This document shows, in pieces, positions 35,721 through 45,620 of a stretch of 64,000 bases of DNA. Each line of letters begins with the position of its first letter. Within the stretch, counting starts at the first letter, position 1. Below the pieces are notes generated by a model, which had not been told where the DNA came from, did no database searches, and saw nothing but the letters and a program-made list of their open reading frames with translations. Location of the stretch: positions 714,001-778,000 of the forward strand of contig NZ_OY762276.1 of NCBI RefSeq assembly GCF_963665445.1. The letters run 5' to 3'. This stretch comes from an uncultured Desulfobulbus sp. (GTDB taxonomy: Bacteria; Desulfobacterota; Desulfobulbia; Desulfobulbales; Desulfobulbaceae). A program made the translations under genes and the position numbers.

Positions 35721-37189
35721 TCGGCAGGCGAACGGTTCTGGAAATTGTGGAGCTCAAGGAACAGGGATTTTCTATCCGCAGTATTGCCAGGCAGTTACAG
35801 TTGAATCGCGAGACCGTGGCAAAATACCTCGCCGACGATACGCCGAAGCGGACCAAGGTTAAAAAAGCGTCCAAGCTGGATCCCTACAGAGAGATGATTG
35901 CCGAGATGGTTGCACGCTGTCCGGACATAAAGGCGCCGGTGGTGCTGCAGAGAATCAGTAGTAAGGGGTTCAACGGTGAAATCACTATAGTGCGGGACCT
36001 GCTCAGACGATTGCGTGGTCAGCGATCTCAGCGCCAACCTTTTATCCGTTTTGAGTCGGAACCGGGCGAGCAAATCCAGATCGATTGGGGCCACTTTTCC
36101 GGCCTTTCCTATGGTGAGAGCAGCAGGAAACTCTATGCGCTTGCCGTGCTGGAAGGCTACAGCCGCATGCTCTACGTTTATTTTACCCACAGTCAGCAAC
36201 AGGAGTCGCTGCATCAGGGATTGCTGGAAGCATTCAGGTATTTCGGCGGGACGCCGAAAGAAATCGTGGTCGACAACATGCTCACCGCAGTGACGGAGCG
36301 GGTGGGTTCGATCATCCGTTTCAATGACGCCTTTCTCGAATTTATCGGCAATTTCGGCATCCGGCCCCATGCCTGTAGCATCCGGGCGCCCCATGAAAAA
36401 GGCAAGGTGGAGAATGCCATCAAATACATCCGTACCAACTTCTGGCCCCTGCGGGAGATAACCAGCCTCGACCAGGCCCAGGAGCAGGTGCGGCACTGGC
36501 TGGACACCGTGGCCAACGTCAGAAAGCACGCCACCACCGGCCAGCGCCCCATAGACCGGCTGCAGGGGTTGCAACCGCTGCCCGACCCACTACCGGACTG
36601 CCGGCAGGTCTGTGCGCTTCAGGTCCACAAGGACTTTGGAGTACGTTTCGATGCCAACGTCTATTCCGTACCGCCATGGGCCGTTGGTAAACAGGTTGTT
36701 CTCAAGGCTGACAACCAACGAGTCTCCATCTACCTCAAAGACAAAATGATCGCCTGCCATTGCCGGTGCTGGCAGCGGAGACAGCGCCTGGAGCTACCAG
36801 GCCACCGGGAACAGGTACAGAAAATCAAGAAGAGAACGCTTCGCGATCGACAGGTGATGATTTTCCTCTCTCTGGGAGAAATCGCGCTGCGGTATCTCAA
36901 CCAGCTGACCGATCTTCGGCTCCCGATCAAAAAGAATATCGTCGCCCTATTGCTGCTGGGGGATGAATACGGCGAGTCCGCGCTGCGCTATGGACTGGAA
37001 AAATCATTGGAGAAAAAGGCTATCGGCGCCGACTATGTCCGCAACATCCTCTACCAGGAGATGACACCGGTCAATGATCACCCGCCGGTACGGCTTGACC
37101 AGGAGAACCTCAATGACATCAGGCTCACAACTCCGTCTTTGGCCGAGTACGACGCCATTGCCCTTAAAAGGAGATCCGGCAATGGTTAA
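35717..37189 (+). CDS. istA: IS21-family transposase IstA
   Basis: The 490-residue product starts with an HTH (FSIRSIARQLQLNRETVAKYL), followed by the rve/DDE core: Asp in EQIQIDWGHF, Asp in KEIVVDNML, and Glu in HEKGKVENAIKYI. The C-terminal beta region (FDANVYSVPPWAVGK) is typical of the family. IstA binds the IS ends and cuts and joins DNA. The gene overlaps istB by 8 bp. No frame damage is visible. Confidence 0.95.
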   Translation: MIGRRTVLEIVELKEQGFSIRSIARQLQLNRETVAKYLADDTPKRTKVKKASKLDPYREMIAEMVARCPDIKAPVVLQRISSKGFNGEITIVRDLLRRLRGQRSQRQPFIRFESEPGEQIQIDWGHFSGLSYGESSRKLYALAVLEGYSRMLYVYFTHSQQQESLHQGLLEAFRYFGGTPKEIVVDNMLTAVTERVGSIIRFNDAFLEFIGNFGIRPHACSIRAPHEKGKVENAIKYIRTNFWPLREITSLDQAQEQVRHWLDTVANVRKHATTGQRPIDRLQGLQPLPDPLPDCRQVCALQVHKDFGVRFDANVYSVPPWAVGKQVVLKADNQRVSIYLKDKMIACHCRCWQRRQRLELPGHREQVQKIKKRTLRDRQVMIFLSLGEIALRYLNQLTDLRLPIKKNIVALLLLGDEYGESALRYGLEKSLEKKAIGADYVRNILYQEMTPVNDHPPVRLDQENLNDIRLTTPSLAEYDAIALKRRSGNG

Positions 37190-37910
37190 AGAGATCCAGG
37201 GGAAGTTCAAGGCATTGCGCCTTAAACACTGCGCGGAAAACATAGAATCCATCCTGGAGCAGGGGAAACAGAAAAACCTCTCTGCCCTGCAGGCGATGCA
37301 TCGCCTGCTCGACCTGGAGCTCGAGCAGCGTCGTCGGGCAAGAATTATGCTGTGCTTCAAACAGTCGAAACTGCCGGAGCAGCCGACCATCGATCAGTTT
37401 GATTTCAACTTTCATTCATCACGCAGTCAGCACAAAACAACCATTCTTGGGCTGCTGGATCTTGAATTTATCCGCCGTAAAATGGACGTCATCCTCATCG
37501 GCAATCCTGGCGTGGGGAAAAGTCTCCTGGCAAAGACCATTGCCTATGGAGCCACCCAGGACGGCATCAAAACGCTTTTCACTTCGGCAATGGATATGAT
37601 CAACCAGTTGGTCGCCGCTCAGGACAATCGAACCCTTTTAAGCAAACTCAAAACATACCAAAGTCCGGATCTGCTTGTGATAGATGAGATCGGGTATCTA
37701 CCGCTTGGCCAACAGGGCTCAAACTTATTTTTCCAAGTTATCAGTGCTCGGCATAAACAGAAGTCGACCATCATAACGACCAATTTGCCCTTTGCACAAT
37801 GGGGAAACATCTTTGATAACACCACTGTTGCCACGGCGATTGCCGACCGACTCGTCTACAACTCGGAGATCCTTGTCATGGAGGGAAAAAGCTATCGAAA
37901 AAGGGCATAA
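37182..37910 (+). CDS. istB: IS21-family helper ATPase IstB
   Basis: The ATG at 37182 has AGGAG 7 nt upstream and gives 242 residues starting MVKEIQGKFKALRL. Walker A is GNPGVGKSLLAKT, Walker B LLVIDEIGYLP, and the sensor region STIITTNLPFAQW. IstB is a DnaC-like AAA+ protein that loads on DNA, picks the target and activates IstA. An upstream in-frame extension (from 37074) lies inside istA and is not used. Confidence 0.95.
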   Translation: MVKEIQGKFKALRLKHCAENIESILEQGKQKNLSALQAMHRLLDLELEQRRRARIMLCFKQSKLPEQPTIDQFDFNFHSSRSQHKTTILGLLDLEFIRRKMDVILIGNPGVGKSLLAKTIAYGATQDGIKTLFTSAMDMINQLVAAQDNRTLLSKLKTYQSPDLLVIDEIGYLPLGQQGSNLFFQVISARHKQKSTIITTNLPFAQWGNIFDNTTVATAIADRLVYNSEILVMEGKSYRKRA

Positions 37911-37997
37911 TCGGCAAAAACACAATCAGACAAGACAATCGAGGAGGTGCGTTTTCGCATTATTCCGAGACGCAGTGGTCCGCCTTACCCTCAAAGT

Positions 37998-38047
37998 GGC
38001 TGGTTTTTATCCGTTGATTTTGGCTGGTTTTCAAACCGCTGATTACA
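37998..38047 (-). repeat. IS21 right-end tandem transposase sites
   Basis: GGCTGGTTTTTATCCGTTG (37998) and GGCTGGTTTTCAAACCGCTG (38022) are direct repeats with a 24-bp period running to the terminal CA at 38047. Their reverse complement matches the left site at 34640. Confidence 0.75.
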
Positions 38048-38055
38048 TGCGATGG
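38048..38055. repeat. target-site duplication TGCGATGG, right copy
   Basis: This is the second copy of the 8-bp duplication that flanks the IS; see 34580-34587. Confidence 0.85.
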
Positions 38056-39759
38056 TTTATCCCCGAGGTTTTACGCCAGAAATGGACCTTTTTCGATGTT
38101 GGCCTCGCGGTGTTGTTCATCAACCTCATAGGGCTGGTCACGCCCATTTTCTTTCAGATCGTCATCGATAAGGTTTTGGTCAATCAGGCGTCGACCACCC
38201 TACATACCTTGGGGATCGGCATGGTCGTTGCCTTGGCGATCAATGGGTTTTTGGATTTTCTCCGCGATTACCTCCTTCTGCATGCCGGCAACAAGATCGA
38301 CCTGCGTGTTGCCGGAAGGACTTTTCGCCACATGCTGCAGTTGCCTCTGGATTTTTTTGAGCACATTGCTGCCGGTATCCTCACCCAACATATGCAGCAA
38401 ACTGCCAAGATTCGTCATTTTCTCACCGGGGATCTCTTCCTCTCGGTACTGGAGGCAGGCGCGCTCTTTGTCTTTCTTCCTTTTCTCTTTTTTTACAGCC
38501 AACTCCTCACAGGAGTCGTCGTCCTGTTCACCCTGTTGATCGCCTCCATCATTGGCGTGTTGATCGTCCCGTTTAGGCGGCGGCTGAACGATCTCTATGC
38601 GGCGGAAGGGAAACGTCAGGCCATGCTGGTGGAAACCATCCAAGGCGTGGCCACGGTCAAGGCCATGGCCCTCGAACCCTTGCTGCGCAGGCAGTGGGAA
38701 AATGCTGTGGCTGGTGCCGTCAGCATGCAGTTTCTCGTCGGCAAAATCTCGATCACGGCAAGGTCACTGACCCGTTTCCTTGAACGGATGATGACGGTCA
38801 CCCTGGTTTGGCTGGGGGCGGGCCTTGTCTTTGAGGGGAGCATAAGCGTAGGCGCGTTGATTGCTTTTCAAATGTTGGCGGGCCGGGTTTCTTCCCCCTT
38901 AGTGCGTTTGGTGGGGTTAATCCACCAGTTCCAGGAAACGGCCCTGTCGGTCGAAAAACTCGGTCTGGTGATGAACGCCAAGGGGGAGTGGGGAGCAAAA
39001 CGTCACGGCCTCCGGCCATCCCTTGGGGGAGACATTGTTTTGGAGAAGGTCAGTTTTCGTTACCGTGCGGATCTGCCCCGCGTACTTCGGGATATTTCAT
39101 TGACCATTCGCGCCGGGACCACCATTGGCATTGTCGGGCCCAGTGGTTCGGGAAAAACCACGCTGACGCGGATGCTGCAGAAGGTATATTTCCCGACGAG
39201 CGGGACGATATGGATCAATAACTGTTACCTCAATGAGATTGATACCGTCCATCTTCGGCGCAGTATCGGGGTGGTGTTGCAGGAGAATTTTTTGTTCCAT
39301 GCCACCATCGCGGAAAACATTCGTGCAGGACAAACATCCGCTTCACGTGAGCAGATTGTTCGGGCGGCTCTTTTGGCCGGGGCTGATGAATTTATTGTTG
39401 CCCTGCCACAGGGGTACGACACCCAGCTTGAGGAGGGCGGCAAGAATCTTTCCGGAGGACAGCGGCAACGGCTGGCCATTGCCCGTGCCCTGTTGACCTC
39501 ACCGGAGATTCTCATCCTTGACGAGGCCACCAGTTCCCTGGATCCAGAGAGCGAACGAATCATTCGCAATAATTTACAGGAGATCGCGCGCAATCGCACG
39601 GTGCTCCTCGTCTCCCATCGTCTTTCCATGCTGAAAAATGCAGAGACCATCCTTGTGCTTGAACAGGGAAGAGTGGTCGGTTGGGGGCCGCATCAACAAC
39701 TGCTTCATCAGTGTGCCACCTATAACAGGCTCTGGCAGCAACAAACCGAATGTGCATGA
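38048..39759 (+). pseudogene. type I secretion ABC transporter (HlyB-like), 3' part after the IS
   Basis: The sequence resumes after the duplicated TGCGATGG with the exact family continuation WFIPEVLRQKW, then the membrane domain (LINLIGLVTPIFFQIVIDKVL onward, about six segments) and a full ATPase: Walker A GPSGSGKTT, signature LSGGQRQRLAIARAL, Walker B ILILDEATSSLD, and VSHRL. With the IS removed, TTG CGA TGG TTT ATC reads through, giving about 864 residues. An ATG formed at the IS junction (38047) could start a shortened transporter lacking the C39-like region. It is followed directly by the adaptor gene. Confidence 0.87.
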
Positions 39760-41111
39760 AGCTCTCGAGGCAGGTAGACGAAATCCTGGAGTATCAGCCC
39801 GATGCCGTTGCCATTGAGGGACGGCCGGTGCCGGGGAAAATTCGTTGGGTCCTTTGGGTAAGTATTGGATTTTTGATCTCTGTTTTTACCGGTGCAGCTG
39901 TGCTCAGGGTGGACCGGATTGTTGTCGCGCGTGGGCAGCTCATCACCAATAATCCGACCATGGTTGTGCAATCGCTCAATACCGCGCTCATTCACACTAT
40001 CCGGGTGCAGGTGGGCGATGTGGTTGAGCAGGGTCAGGAACTGGCCACCTTGGATGCGACCTTTTCTGGAGCTGATCTGGGGCAATTGGAGCAAAGGCAA
40101 CAGAGGCTTGCTGTTCAGATCAGACGCATACAGGCGGAACGTGAAGAACAGCCATTCAAAGTCCTTCCCGATGATGGAGATGAGGGCAAATTTCAGCAAC
40201 AACTCATGCGGCAACGGCAGTTGGTCAAGGAAAAGTATAGACGGGCAGCTGGTGACCGGAGGGCAATGTTGCAGGGCAAGCTCCAATTAAACGGCGTTCA
40301 GTTGCACGGGCATGAACAACAGTTCAGGGTGCTGAGGGACAAAGAGGGAACCGTGGCTCAACATCCGCAACAGGATCGGGAATATCGACTTCGTTTGCTG
40401 GAGATACAGCAGAGTAAAAGCTCGACCGCCAGTGCCATGGACAGCCTCAAGGCGGAAGCGCGTGTTATCCGCAACGAACTGCGGCAGGTTGAATCGGACT
40501 GGCAACGGTTTGTCGAGGAACGGAAGGCGGAGTTGATGGAAGAGGAAACCCGGTTACGGGCTGATCTGGAAAATGTCCGTTATGAGCTGCGTAAGGCGGC
40601 AAGGGCACATGAACTCATCTCGTTACGGGCACCGGAAAAGGGAATTGTGTTGAAAATGGCCGAGCGGTCGATTGGCTCTGTTTTGCAGCAGGGGGAGCCT
40701 TTCATCATCCTCAGCCCTTATGACAGTGTGCTTGAGGCCGAGGTCAGGGTGGCGTCAAAGGATATTGGCCGCATTCGCACAGGGGATATGGTGCGCCTTA
40801 AATGTGATGCCTTCCCGTTTCAGCGGCATGATACCTTGCCCGGCAAGGTTCGAGTTGTCAGTGAAAATGTGATTGCGAACAACGAGATGAAGGCTTTTAT
40901 AAGCGGAAAAAAGGAGATGGGGGAGGCCAATTCCTCGTATCGGGTACGGATTCATCTCCTCTCCACAAAACTGCGAAATGTCCCAAAGGAGTTTCGGCTC
41001 ATGCCGGGGATGAATGTTCAGGCAGAAATCAAGATCGGTACGCGCACGGTTTTATCCTACTTTCTGTATCCCGTTATTCGCGTTTGGGAGGAAAGCCTGC
41101 GCGAACCCTGA
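39756..41111 (+). CDS. HlyD-family type I secretion adaptor
   Basis: About 451 residues. A single membrane segment (WVLWVSIGFLISVFTGAAVL) follows a short cytoplasmic N-terminus; then come a lipoyl-type half (GDVVEQGQELATLDATF), a long coiled coil about residues 105-275, the second lipoyl half (LRAPEKGIVLKMA), and a beta-barrel region (DIGRIRTGDMVRLKCDAFP). It links the inner-membrane ABC transporter to a TolC-like channel, which is not encoded here. The ATG at 39756 overlaps the transporter stop by 4 bp; an ATG at 39750 is also in frame. Confidence 0.9.
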   Translation: MKLSRQVDEILEYQPDAVAIEGRPVPGKIRWVLWVSIGFLISVFTGAAVLRVDRIVVARGQLITNNPTMVVQSLNTALIHTIRVQVGDVVEQGQELATLDATFSGADLGQLEQRQQRLAVQIRRIQAEREEQPFKVLPDDGDEGKFQQQLMRQRQLVKEKYRRAAGDRRAMLQGKLQLNGVQLHGHEQQFRVLRDKEGTVAQHPQQDREYRLRLLEIQQSKSSTASAMDSLKAEARVIRNELRQVESDWQRFVEERKAELMEEETRLRADLENVRYELRKAARAHELISLRAPEKGIVLKMAERSIGSVLQQGEPFIILSPYDSVLEAEVRVASKDIGRIRTGDMVRLKCDAFPFQRHDTLPGKVRVVSENVIANNEMKAFISGKKEMGEANSSYRVRIHLLSTKLRNVPKEFRLMPGMNVQAEIKIGTRTVLSYFLYPVIRVWEESLREP

Positions 41112-41205
41112 GCAAAGATATGCCTGCCCATGGTTTCACCTTTGCCGGTGGTGAACATCGGTTTACCGGTGAACAATCATTTTGGAAGTCCAAAAGGAAT
41201 CAACA

Positions 41206-42132
41206 TTGACCATTCTGCATGCTCTTTTTCGATTGTTCTTGTTGTGGCCTCTTCTCCTGGCTTTACCCGGATGCGGCGCCTTGACCGGTATTCCGGGGCA
41301 TGGTGGAGGCAAACGTTTCGCCGTTGAACAGGAACTCGTAGCAGCGGCTACGCGGGCGGCTCTTCTGCAGATCGATCTTGCCAGAATTCAAGGCAGAAAG
41401 GTCAACCTCTGTGTCAATGCCATCGGCGATGTCGGCTCCGGCAATCTGGCCGGTGGTCGATTCTCGATAGTTTCTCAACTGCGCGGTGACTACCTGCAAA
41501 CAGCTCCAATCACTGAGACATCGGTTTATCCACGGTACAAGGCAACGACTGATACGATTGCATCATCCGGATCAACCACGACGACACAGGCTGTGGAGAC
41601 CCTGTTGAATGCACCCAGTTCGAAACGAACGCAACAGCAAGGAACTGCCGCTGTCGTGCAAGCCGGAGCCGAGTATGCGGGTATGGGAGCCTACCACAAC
41701 TCCGAGGAGATTACCTCAAACGACCTGCAGTATCTTTTTGCCTTGCTGCAGACCTATTGCTTTCTCAAAGGGGTGTCTGTCGCTCCACCCTCCGAGGCTG
41801 AACTTGATGTCTATATCACGGTCGATGTCTTTGGCACTGTATACACAAGGGTGGACTGGCTGCTCGCGAACAATGAAGTGTTGCGTGCCAAAACATCGCT
41901 TGAGGTGTTGGCCGTTGATCATTGGACAGGGGAGTTGGTGATGCCTCCTCAGGCAGTGACTGCGGAGGCAGAATACAACGAACAGTATGTTTTGTGGGCG
42001 GGGCCGGTGAAGATCAAGAAAACCCTTCGTCAGGCAGAGCCCTTGTTATGCGACTTTACCCATCTCCAGGAAAAAAACACAGAACTGGTGCCTGTGATAA
42101 GAAATGAAAAGGCCCTTGCTCCATTTCAATAA
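41206..42132 (+). CDS. lipoprotein of unknown function in the RTX/T1SS locus
   Basis: The TTG at 41206 has AAGGA 7 nt upstream; a TTG at 41182 would add 8 residues. The signal ends in the lipobox ALPGCG. The mature part, of about 280 residues, shows no motif I can name; it has a Thr/Ser-rich stretch (SGSTTTTQAVETLLN) and LDVYITVDVFGTVYTRVDW, which resembles a strand-rich envelope domain. Its place just after the adaptor suggests a role in T1SS assembly, surface retention of the RTX protein, or protection; none is shown. Confidence 0.75.
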   Translation: MTILHALFRLFLLWPLLLALPGCGALTGIPGHGGGKRFAVEQELVAAATRAALLQIDLARIQGRKVNLCVNAIGDVGSGNLAGGRFSIVSQLRGDYLQTAPITETSVYPRYKATTDTIASSGSTTTTQAVETLLNAPSSKRTQQQGTAAVVQAGAEYAGMGAYHNSEEITSNDLQYLFALLQTYCFLKGVSVAPPSEAELDVYITVDVFGTVYTRVDWLLANNEVLRAKTSLEVLAVDHWTGELVMPPQAVTAEAEYNEQYVLWAGPVKIKKTLRQAEPLLCDFTHLQEKNTELVPVIRNEKALAPFQ

Positions 42133-42234
42133 TGTCGTTTACGTAAAAAGCCACGAAAATGACGTTTCTTGCCTTCTAACTTATTGATTTGACTAACCGT
42201 GATTTCTCGGCTTTTGACTTTTTACGAGGCTGTC
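42133..42234 (+). repeat. family-2 palindromic element, copy b
   Basis: This copy is the reverse complement of the element at 13686-13789 with few differences. Its ends are CGTAAAAAGCC and GACTTTTTACGAGGCTG. It lies directly after the lipoprotein stop. Confidence 0.8.
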
Positions 42235-42259
42235 CATAATTGATGCCCACGGTCAGCTT

Positions 42260-42835
42260 GACGAGATGAGATCTCTCCCTTTGGTCGAGATGACATCCAG
42301 GTGGTGTGCCACACCTCGGAACGACCCGCGAGATCGATGTCATCCCGAACGGATGTGAGGGATCTCTCCATTACAATTCGGATAGAGATTTTTTTCATCG
42401 GACGAAATGAAAGGGGGCTGGGATATGCGTTCAATGTTTGCAATTCTGCATTCGGGATACCCCGCACCCCGATGCACTGTCATCTCAAACGCACGTGAGA
42501 GATCTCTCCCTTTGGCCGAGATGACATCCAGGTGGTGTGTCACACCTCGGAACGACCCGCGAGATCGATGTCATCCCGAACGGATGTGAGGGATCTCTCC
42601 ATTACAATTCGGATAGAGATTTCTTTCATCGGACGAAATGAAAGGGGCGGGGATATGTGTTCAATGTTTGCAATTTTGCATTCGGGATACCCCGCACCCC
42701 GATGCACTGTCATCTCAAACGCACGTGAGAGATCTCTCCCTTTGGTCGAGATGACATCCAGGTGGTGTGTCACACCTCGGAACGACCCGCGAGATCGATG
42801 TCATCCCGAACGGATGTGAGGGATCTCAAAACCAG
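42260..42835. repeat. family-1 tandem block, about 2.5 units of 230 bp
   Basis: AGATCTCTCCCTTTGG occurs at 42269, 42500 and 42730 (231 and 230 bp apart). Each unit carries GTGTGTCACACCTCGGAACG or a near variant and a GTCATCCCGAACGGATGTG arm. The units are nearly identical, more so than in arrays 1 and 2, so this duplication is younger. No gene. Confidence 0.9.
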
Positions 42836-42869
42836 GTCCTTGAGCTGAGGTTGAATGGGAATCAGTTTT

Positions 42870-45275
42870 TCACTCCTTATGCCGTTCGTGGGCATTGCAG
42901 GCGCGGTTGTATTGACTGAGGGTGCGTTGTACTTGGCCAAAGAGGCTGGTTTTGGGGTAGAGTCCTCGGGCGTTGGCCTGGCCTGCGGGGAGGCCGGTGA
43001 GGAGTTCCAGGCTCTCCGTGGCCAGCTCAGAGGCGTAAATGCGGAACTGCCCCTGCTGTACCGCCTCGAGGATTTCATGGCTCAGCATGAGATTGCGGCG
43101 ATTGCGTGCGGGAATGATCACGCCCTGGTGACCGGTGAGGCCGTATTCCCGGCATACGCGGAAATATCCCTCGATTTTTTCGTTGATGCCGCCCACGGGC
43201 AGGACCTCGCCGTGCTGGTTGAGTGCCCCGGTGACGGCAATGCCCTGGTTGATAGGCACCCCGGCGAGCGCCGAAATCAGGGCAAAGAGCTCCGCGCATG
43301 AGGCGGAATCGCCCTCGATGCCGTGGTACTCCTGCTCAAAGACGATCGATGCATTGAAGGTCAGCGGTGCGTTGCGGGTGAAGAGGGCTGCCAGGTAATT
43401 TTCAAGGATAAAGACGCCCTTGTCATGAATTGGGCCGGACATCTCCACCTCGCGCTCGATGTTGGTCAAGCCGTCTTCACCGGCATGGGTGCGGGCGGTC
43501 ACCCCGGTGGGGAAGCCGAAACTGTGGTCGCCAAGATCAATCACGCTGAGCCCGTTGACCTGGCCGATCCGTTCCCCTGCAAGCTCTATGAGCACTTCAC
43601 CGTCAACGATGGATTCGCGCAGGCGCCGTTCCGGATAGTCGTGGCGAAGGCTGCGGGCGGAGGTCGCCTGGTCGACATCCGTCACTGAAACGAGATCGCC
43701 TCCACGATTCCGGCAAAAAGCCGCGCTTTCCACAATCCAGGCATCGAGATGGCCGAAGATGGCGCTCTGCCGCTTTTGGTCTTCGGTTTCCCTGTGGCTC
43801 TGTTCAAGCAAGCGGGCCACCGCCCGGGCCGAGAAAGGGGGCAGGTTCCGCTTGGCGCAGGTTTTGGCGACAAAGACGGCAGAGGCGCGGCGCAGGGCAT
43901 CGTTGGTCACGAATTCCTCGACAAAATCCACCTTGACCCGAAAACGGCGGGCAAATTCGGGATCGTTTTCCTGCAACTCGTAATACAGTTCGCGCGAGCC
44001 GATGAGCACGATTTTGACCTCGATGTCGATCGGTTCCGGGGTCAGCGAGACCGCGGCAATAGGGGCATAGGCCGTGCCCGGCTCCTCGATCTGCATCTGG
44101 CCGCTGCGCAAGAAGCGGCGCAGTTTCTCCCAGACCAGAGGATCGGCAAGGAGATCGCGCAGGTGCAGCAGGAGAAAACCGCCGTGGGCCTTGAGCAGGC
44201 TACCGGCGCGAATCCGGGAGAAATCGGTCACCAATACTTCGTTTTCACTGTGATACTCGATGGAACCAAAGAGCGAGCGATAGAGCGGATTGCCTTCGAC
44301 GATAACCGGTCCACCCGTCAGGCCTGCGTTATCCACCACCAGGTTGATGCGGTAACGGGCCAGGACCCGGTTCAGGGCCTCTTTACGCAGAATTTCCTCT
44401 TCGCCTTCCTGGCTCGGGAACAGCTCCAGGTTTTCAAGCAGATCATGGCTCAACTGACTGAGGTAGTGGGCCAGTTGAGGGCAATCCTGCTCCTGTTGGC
44501 CCACTGCCTGGAGGACAGCCGCTGTCTCCCGATCGATCAGCGGACAAACAACGTTGCGGCGCAGCTCGGCGAGATCTTCCTCCATTTGCCGTTCGAGCGG
44601 GCGGGTGCGCTCGAAATAGCGGTTGATCTCAGCCAGCAACTCCTCTTCCGATCGGTTGATGGCCTCCCGCTCCTCCTTGCTCATCGCCAGCAGCTGGTCT
44701 TCCGACATGGCTTTGCCTTCGGCGTTGCGCAGGGTGAACATCATCTGACTCGATTCCTGGCGCATGGAAAAGTTGCGCGCTTCCGCAAAGGCGTCTAGCT
44801 CGGCAAAGGCCAGGACTTCCTTCTCCTTAAAGGCCTTTTCGATCCGCTCGCTCTCCATCTTGAAATCCGGCCCAATCAACTGCTGGGGTATCTCCGTGGT
44901 CAGGAGCTTGGTCATCCTCGCCATGGCCTGACGCATGGCCTTCCCTTTGCCCGGAGGCAGATGCAGGGCACAGGGCCGTTCCGGCGCCTCGAAATTGTGG
45001 AGGTAGCAGAGATCTGGGGGGACAGGGCGCTGGGCGGCAACCTCGATCATCGCCTGTTTGAGCAGCGAGGAACGGCCGCTGCCGACTTCACCGAGCACGA
45101 ACAGATTGTAATCGGCCTGCTGCATGGTGAGGCCGAAACGGGCCGCCTGTTCCGCGCGTTCCTGACCGATCCAGGGCAAAGGTTCGTTGACCAGTTCGGA
45201 GGTGTCGTGAAAGGTGAGGCTTTGCGGATCAATGGTGAGACGAAGGTCGTCGGCGGAAAGTTGGCTGATGGACAT
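42870..45275 (-). CDS. LonB-like ATP-dependent protease (AAA_32/Lon protease family)
   Basis: The 801-residue product begins with a nucleotide-binding site GEVGSGRSSLL, where Arg replaces the usual Lys as is common in this family, followed by a long helical insert (about 160-260). The ATPase core resumes with VIVEGNPLYRS and GSLLKAHGGFLLLHL. The C-terminal Lon protease domain has catalytic Ser in EGDSASCAEL and Lys in GGINEKIEGYF. This family differs from classical LonA by lacking its N-domain. Substrates are unknown. It stands alone, flanked by repeats on the 3' side and a repeat-bearing gap on the 5' side. Confidence 0.9.
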   Translation of the reverse strand: MSISQLSADDLRLTIDPQSLTFHDTSELVNEPLPWIGQERAEQAARFGLTMQQADYNLFVLGEVGSGRSSLLKQAMIEVAAQRPVPPDLCYLHNFEAPERPCALHLPPGKGKAMRQAMARMTKLLTTEIPQQLIGPDFKMESERIEKAFKEKEVLAFAELDAFAEARNFSMRQESSQMMFTLRNAEGKAMSEDQLLAMSKEEREAINRSEEELLAEINRYFERTRPLERQMEEDLAELRRNVVCPLIDRETAAVLQAVGQQEQDCPQLAHYLSQLSHDLLENLELFPSQEGEEEILRKEALNRVLARYRINLVVDNAGLTGGPVIVEGNPLYRSLFGSIEYHSENEVLVTDFSRIRAGSLLKAHGGFLLLHLRDLLADPLVWEKLRRFLRSGQMQIEEPGTAYAPIAAVSLTPEPIDIEVKIVLIGSRELYYELQENDPEFARRFRVKVDFVEEFVTNDALRRASAVFVAKTCAKRNLPPFSARAVARLLEQSHRETEDQKRQSAIFGHLDAWIVESAAFCRNRGGDLVSVTDVDQATSARSLRHDYPERRLRESIVDGEVLIELAGERIGQVNGLSVIDLGDHSFGFPTGVTARTHAGEDGLTNIEREVEMSGPIHDKGVFILENYLAALFTRNAPLTFNASIVFEQEYHGIEGDSASCAELFALISALAGVPINQGIAVTGALNQHGEVLPVGGINEKIEGYFRVCREYGLTGHQGVIIPARNRRNLMLSHEILEAVQQGQFRIYASELATESLELLTGLPAGQANARGLYPKTSLFGQVQRTLSQYNRACNAHERHKE

Positions 45276-45525
45276 GTGAGATATCTATAAAGACCGGAAG
45301 GGTGAGAGCGTCGAAGAAAGGGGTTGCCGAAATCTATTGGCTAGGTACAGGAGCAGGGCGGGGAAGTCAATGGCGATGATGTCGAAAAGGGCATATTCCG
45401 GATAGCCGCCTGGCTGCAGGCAGAGGACGTGATGGTTTGCTGCGCATGGGAGGACGCCGGAGCATCCTGGAGAGCCAGTTTGGAGCGGAGGTCAGAGTCG
45501 GTAATAATGGTGTCCCTTGCCTCTG

Positions 45526-45590
45526 TCATTTCGACCAAAGGGAGAAATCTCTTTCCCCGCCCCAATGGGGAGATATCTCACCTGCAATCG
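45526..45590. repeat. family-1 arm in the lon upstream gap
   Basis: GTCATTTCGACCAAAGGGAG and AAATCTC match the family-1 arm; the partner arm is degenerate. The rest of 45276-45620 shows no gene. Confidence 0.6.
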
Positions 45591-45620
45591 AATGATACGA
45601 GGGACATTCGGTCGCTGTCT

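Larger units (their letters stand above)
34588..38047 (+). mobile_element. complete IS21-family element with two extra genes
   Basis: The 3460-bp element starts TGGGGCCAGCGATC and ends GCTGATTACA, so it has the 5'-TG...CA-3' ends of the family and imperfect inverted ends sharing CAGCG. It carries a Zn-finger-like gene, a small helper gene, istA and istB, all on +. Multiple terminal sites are present: AATCAGCGGTTGAAACCCA at 34640 and, at the right end, two inverted copies 24 bp apart. It lies in the transporter gene and is flanked by an 8-bp duplication. All four genes look intact, so it may be recent. Confidence 0.92.

Noticed and set aside
37074..37181. N-terminal extension of IstB
   Set aside because: It lies within istA, and the ATG at 37182 has a proper AGGAG site.
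37792..38046. N-terminal extension of the downstream ABC transporter frame into the IS
   Set aside because: These codons read istB and IS end DNA out of frame; homology to HlyB-type proteins starts at WFIPEVL right after the target duplication.
42870..45275. Inactive Lon protease because Walker A has Arg in place of Lys
   Set aside because: This change is usual in this Lon-like family, and the Ser-Lys protease dyad is intact.
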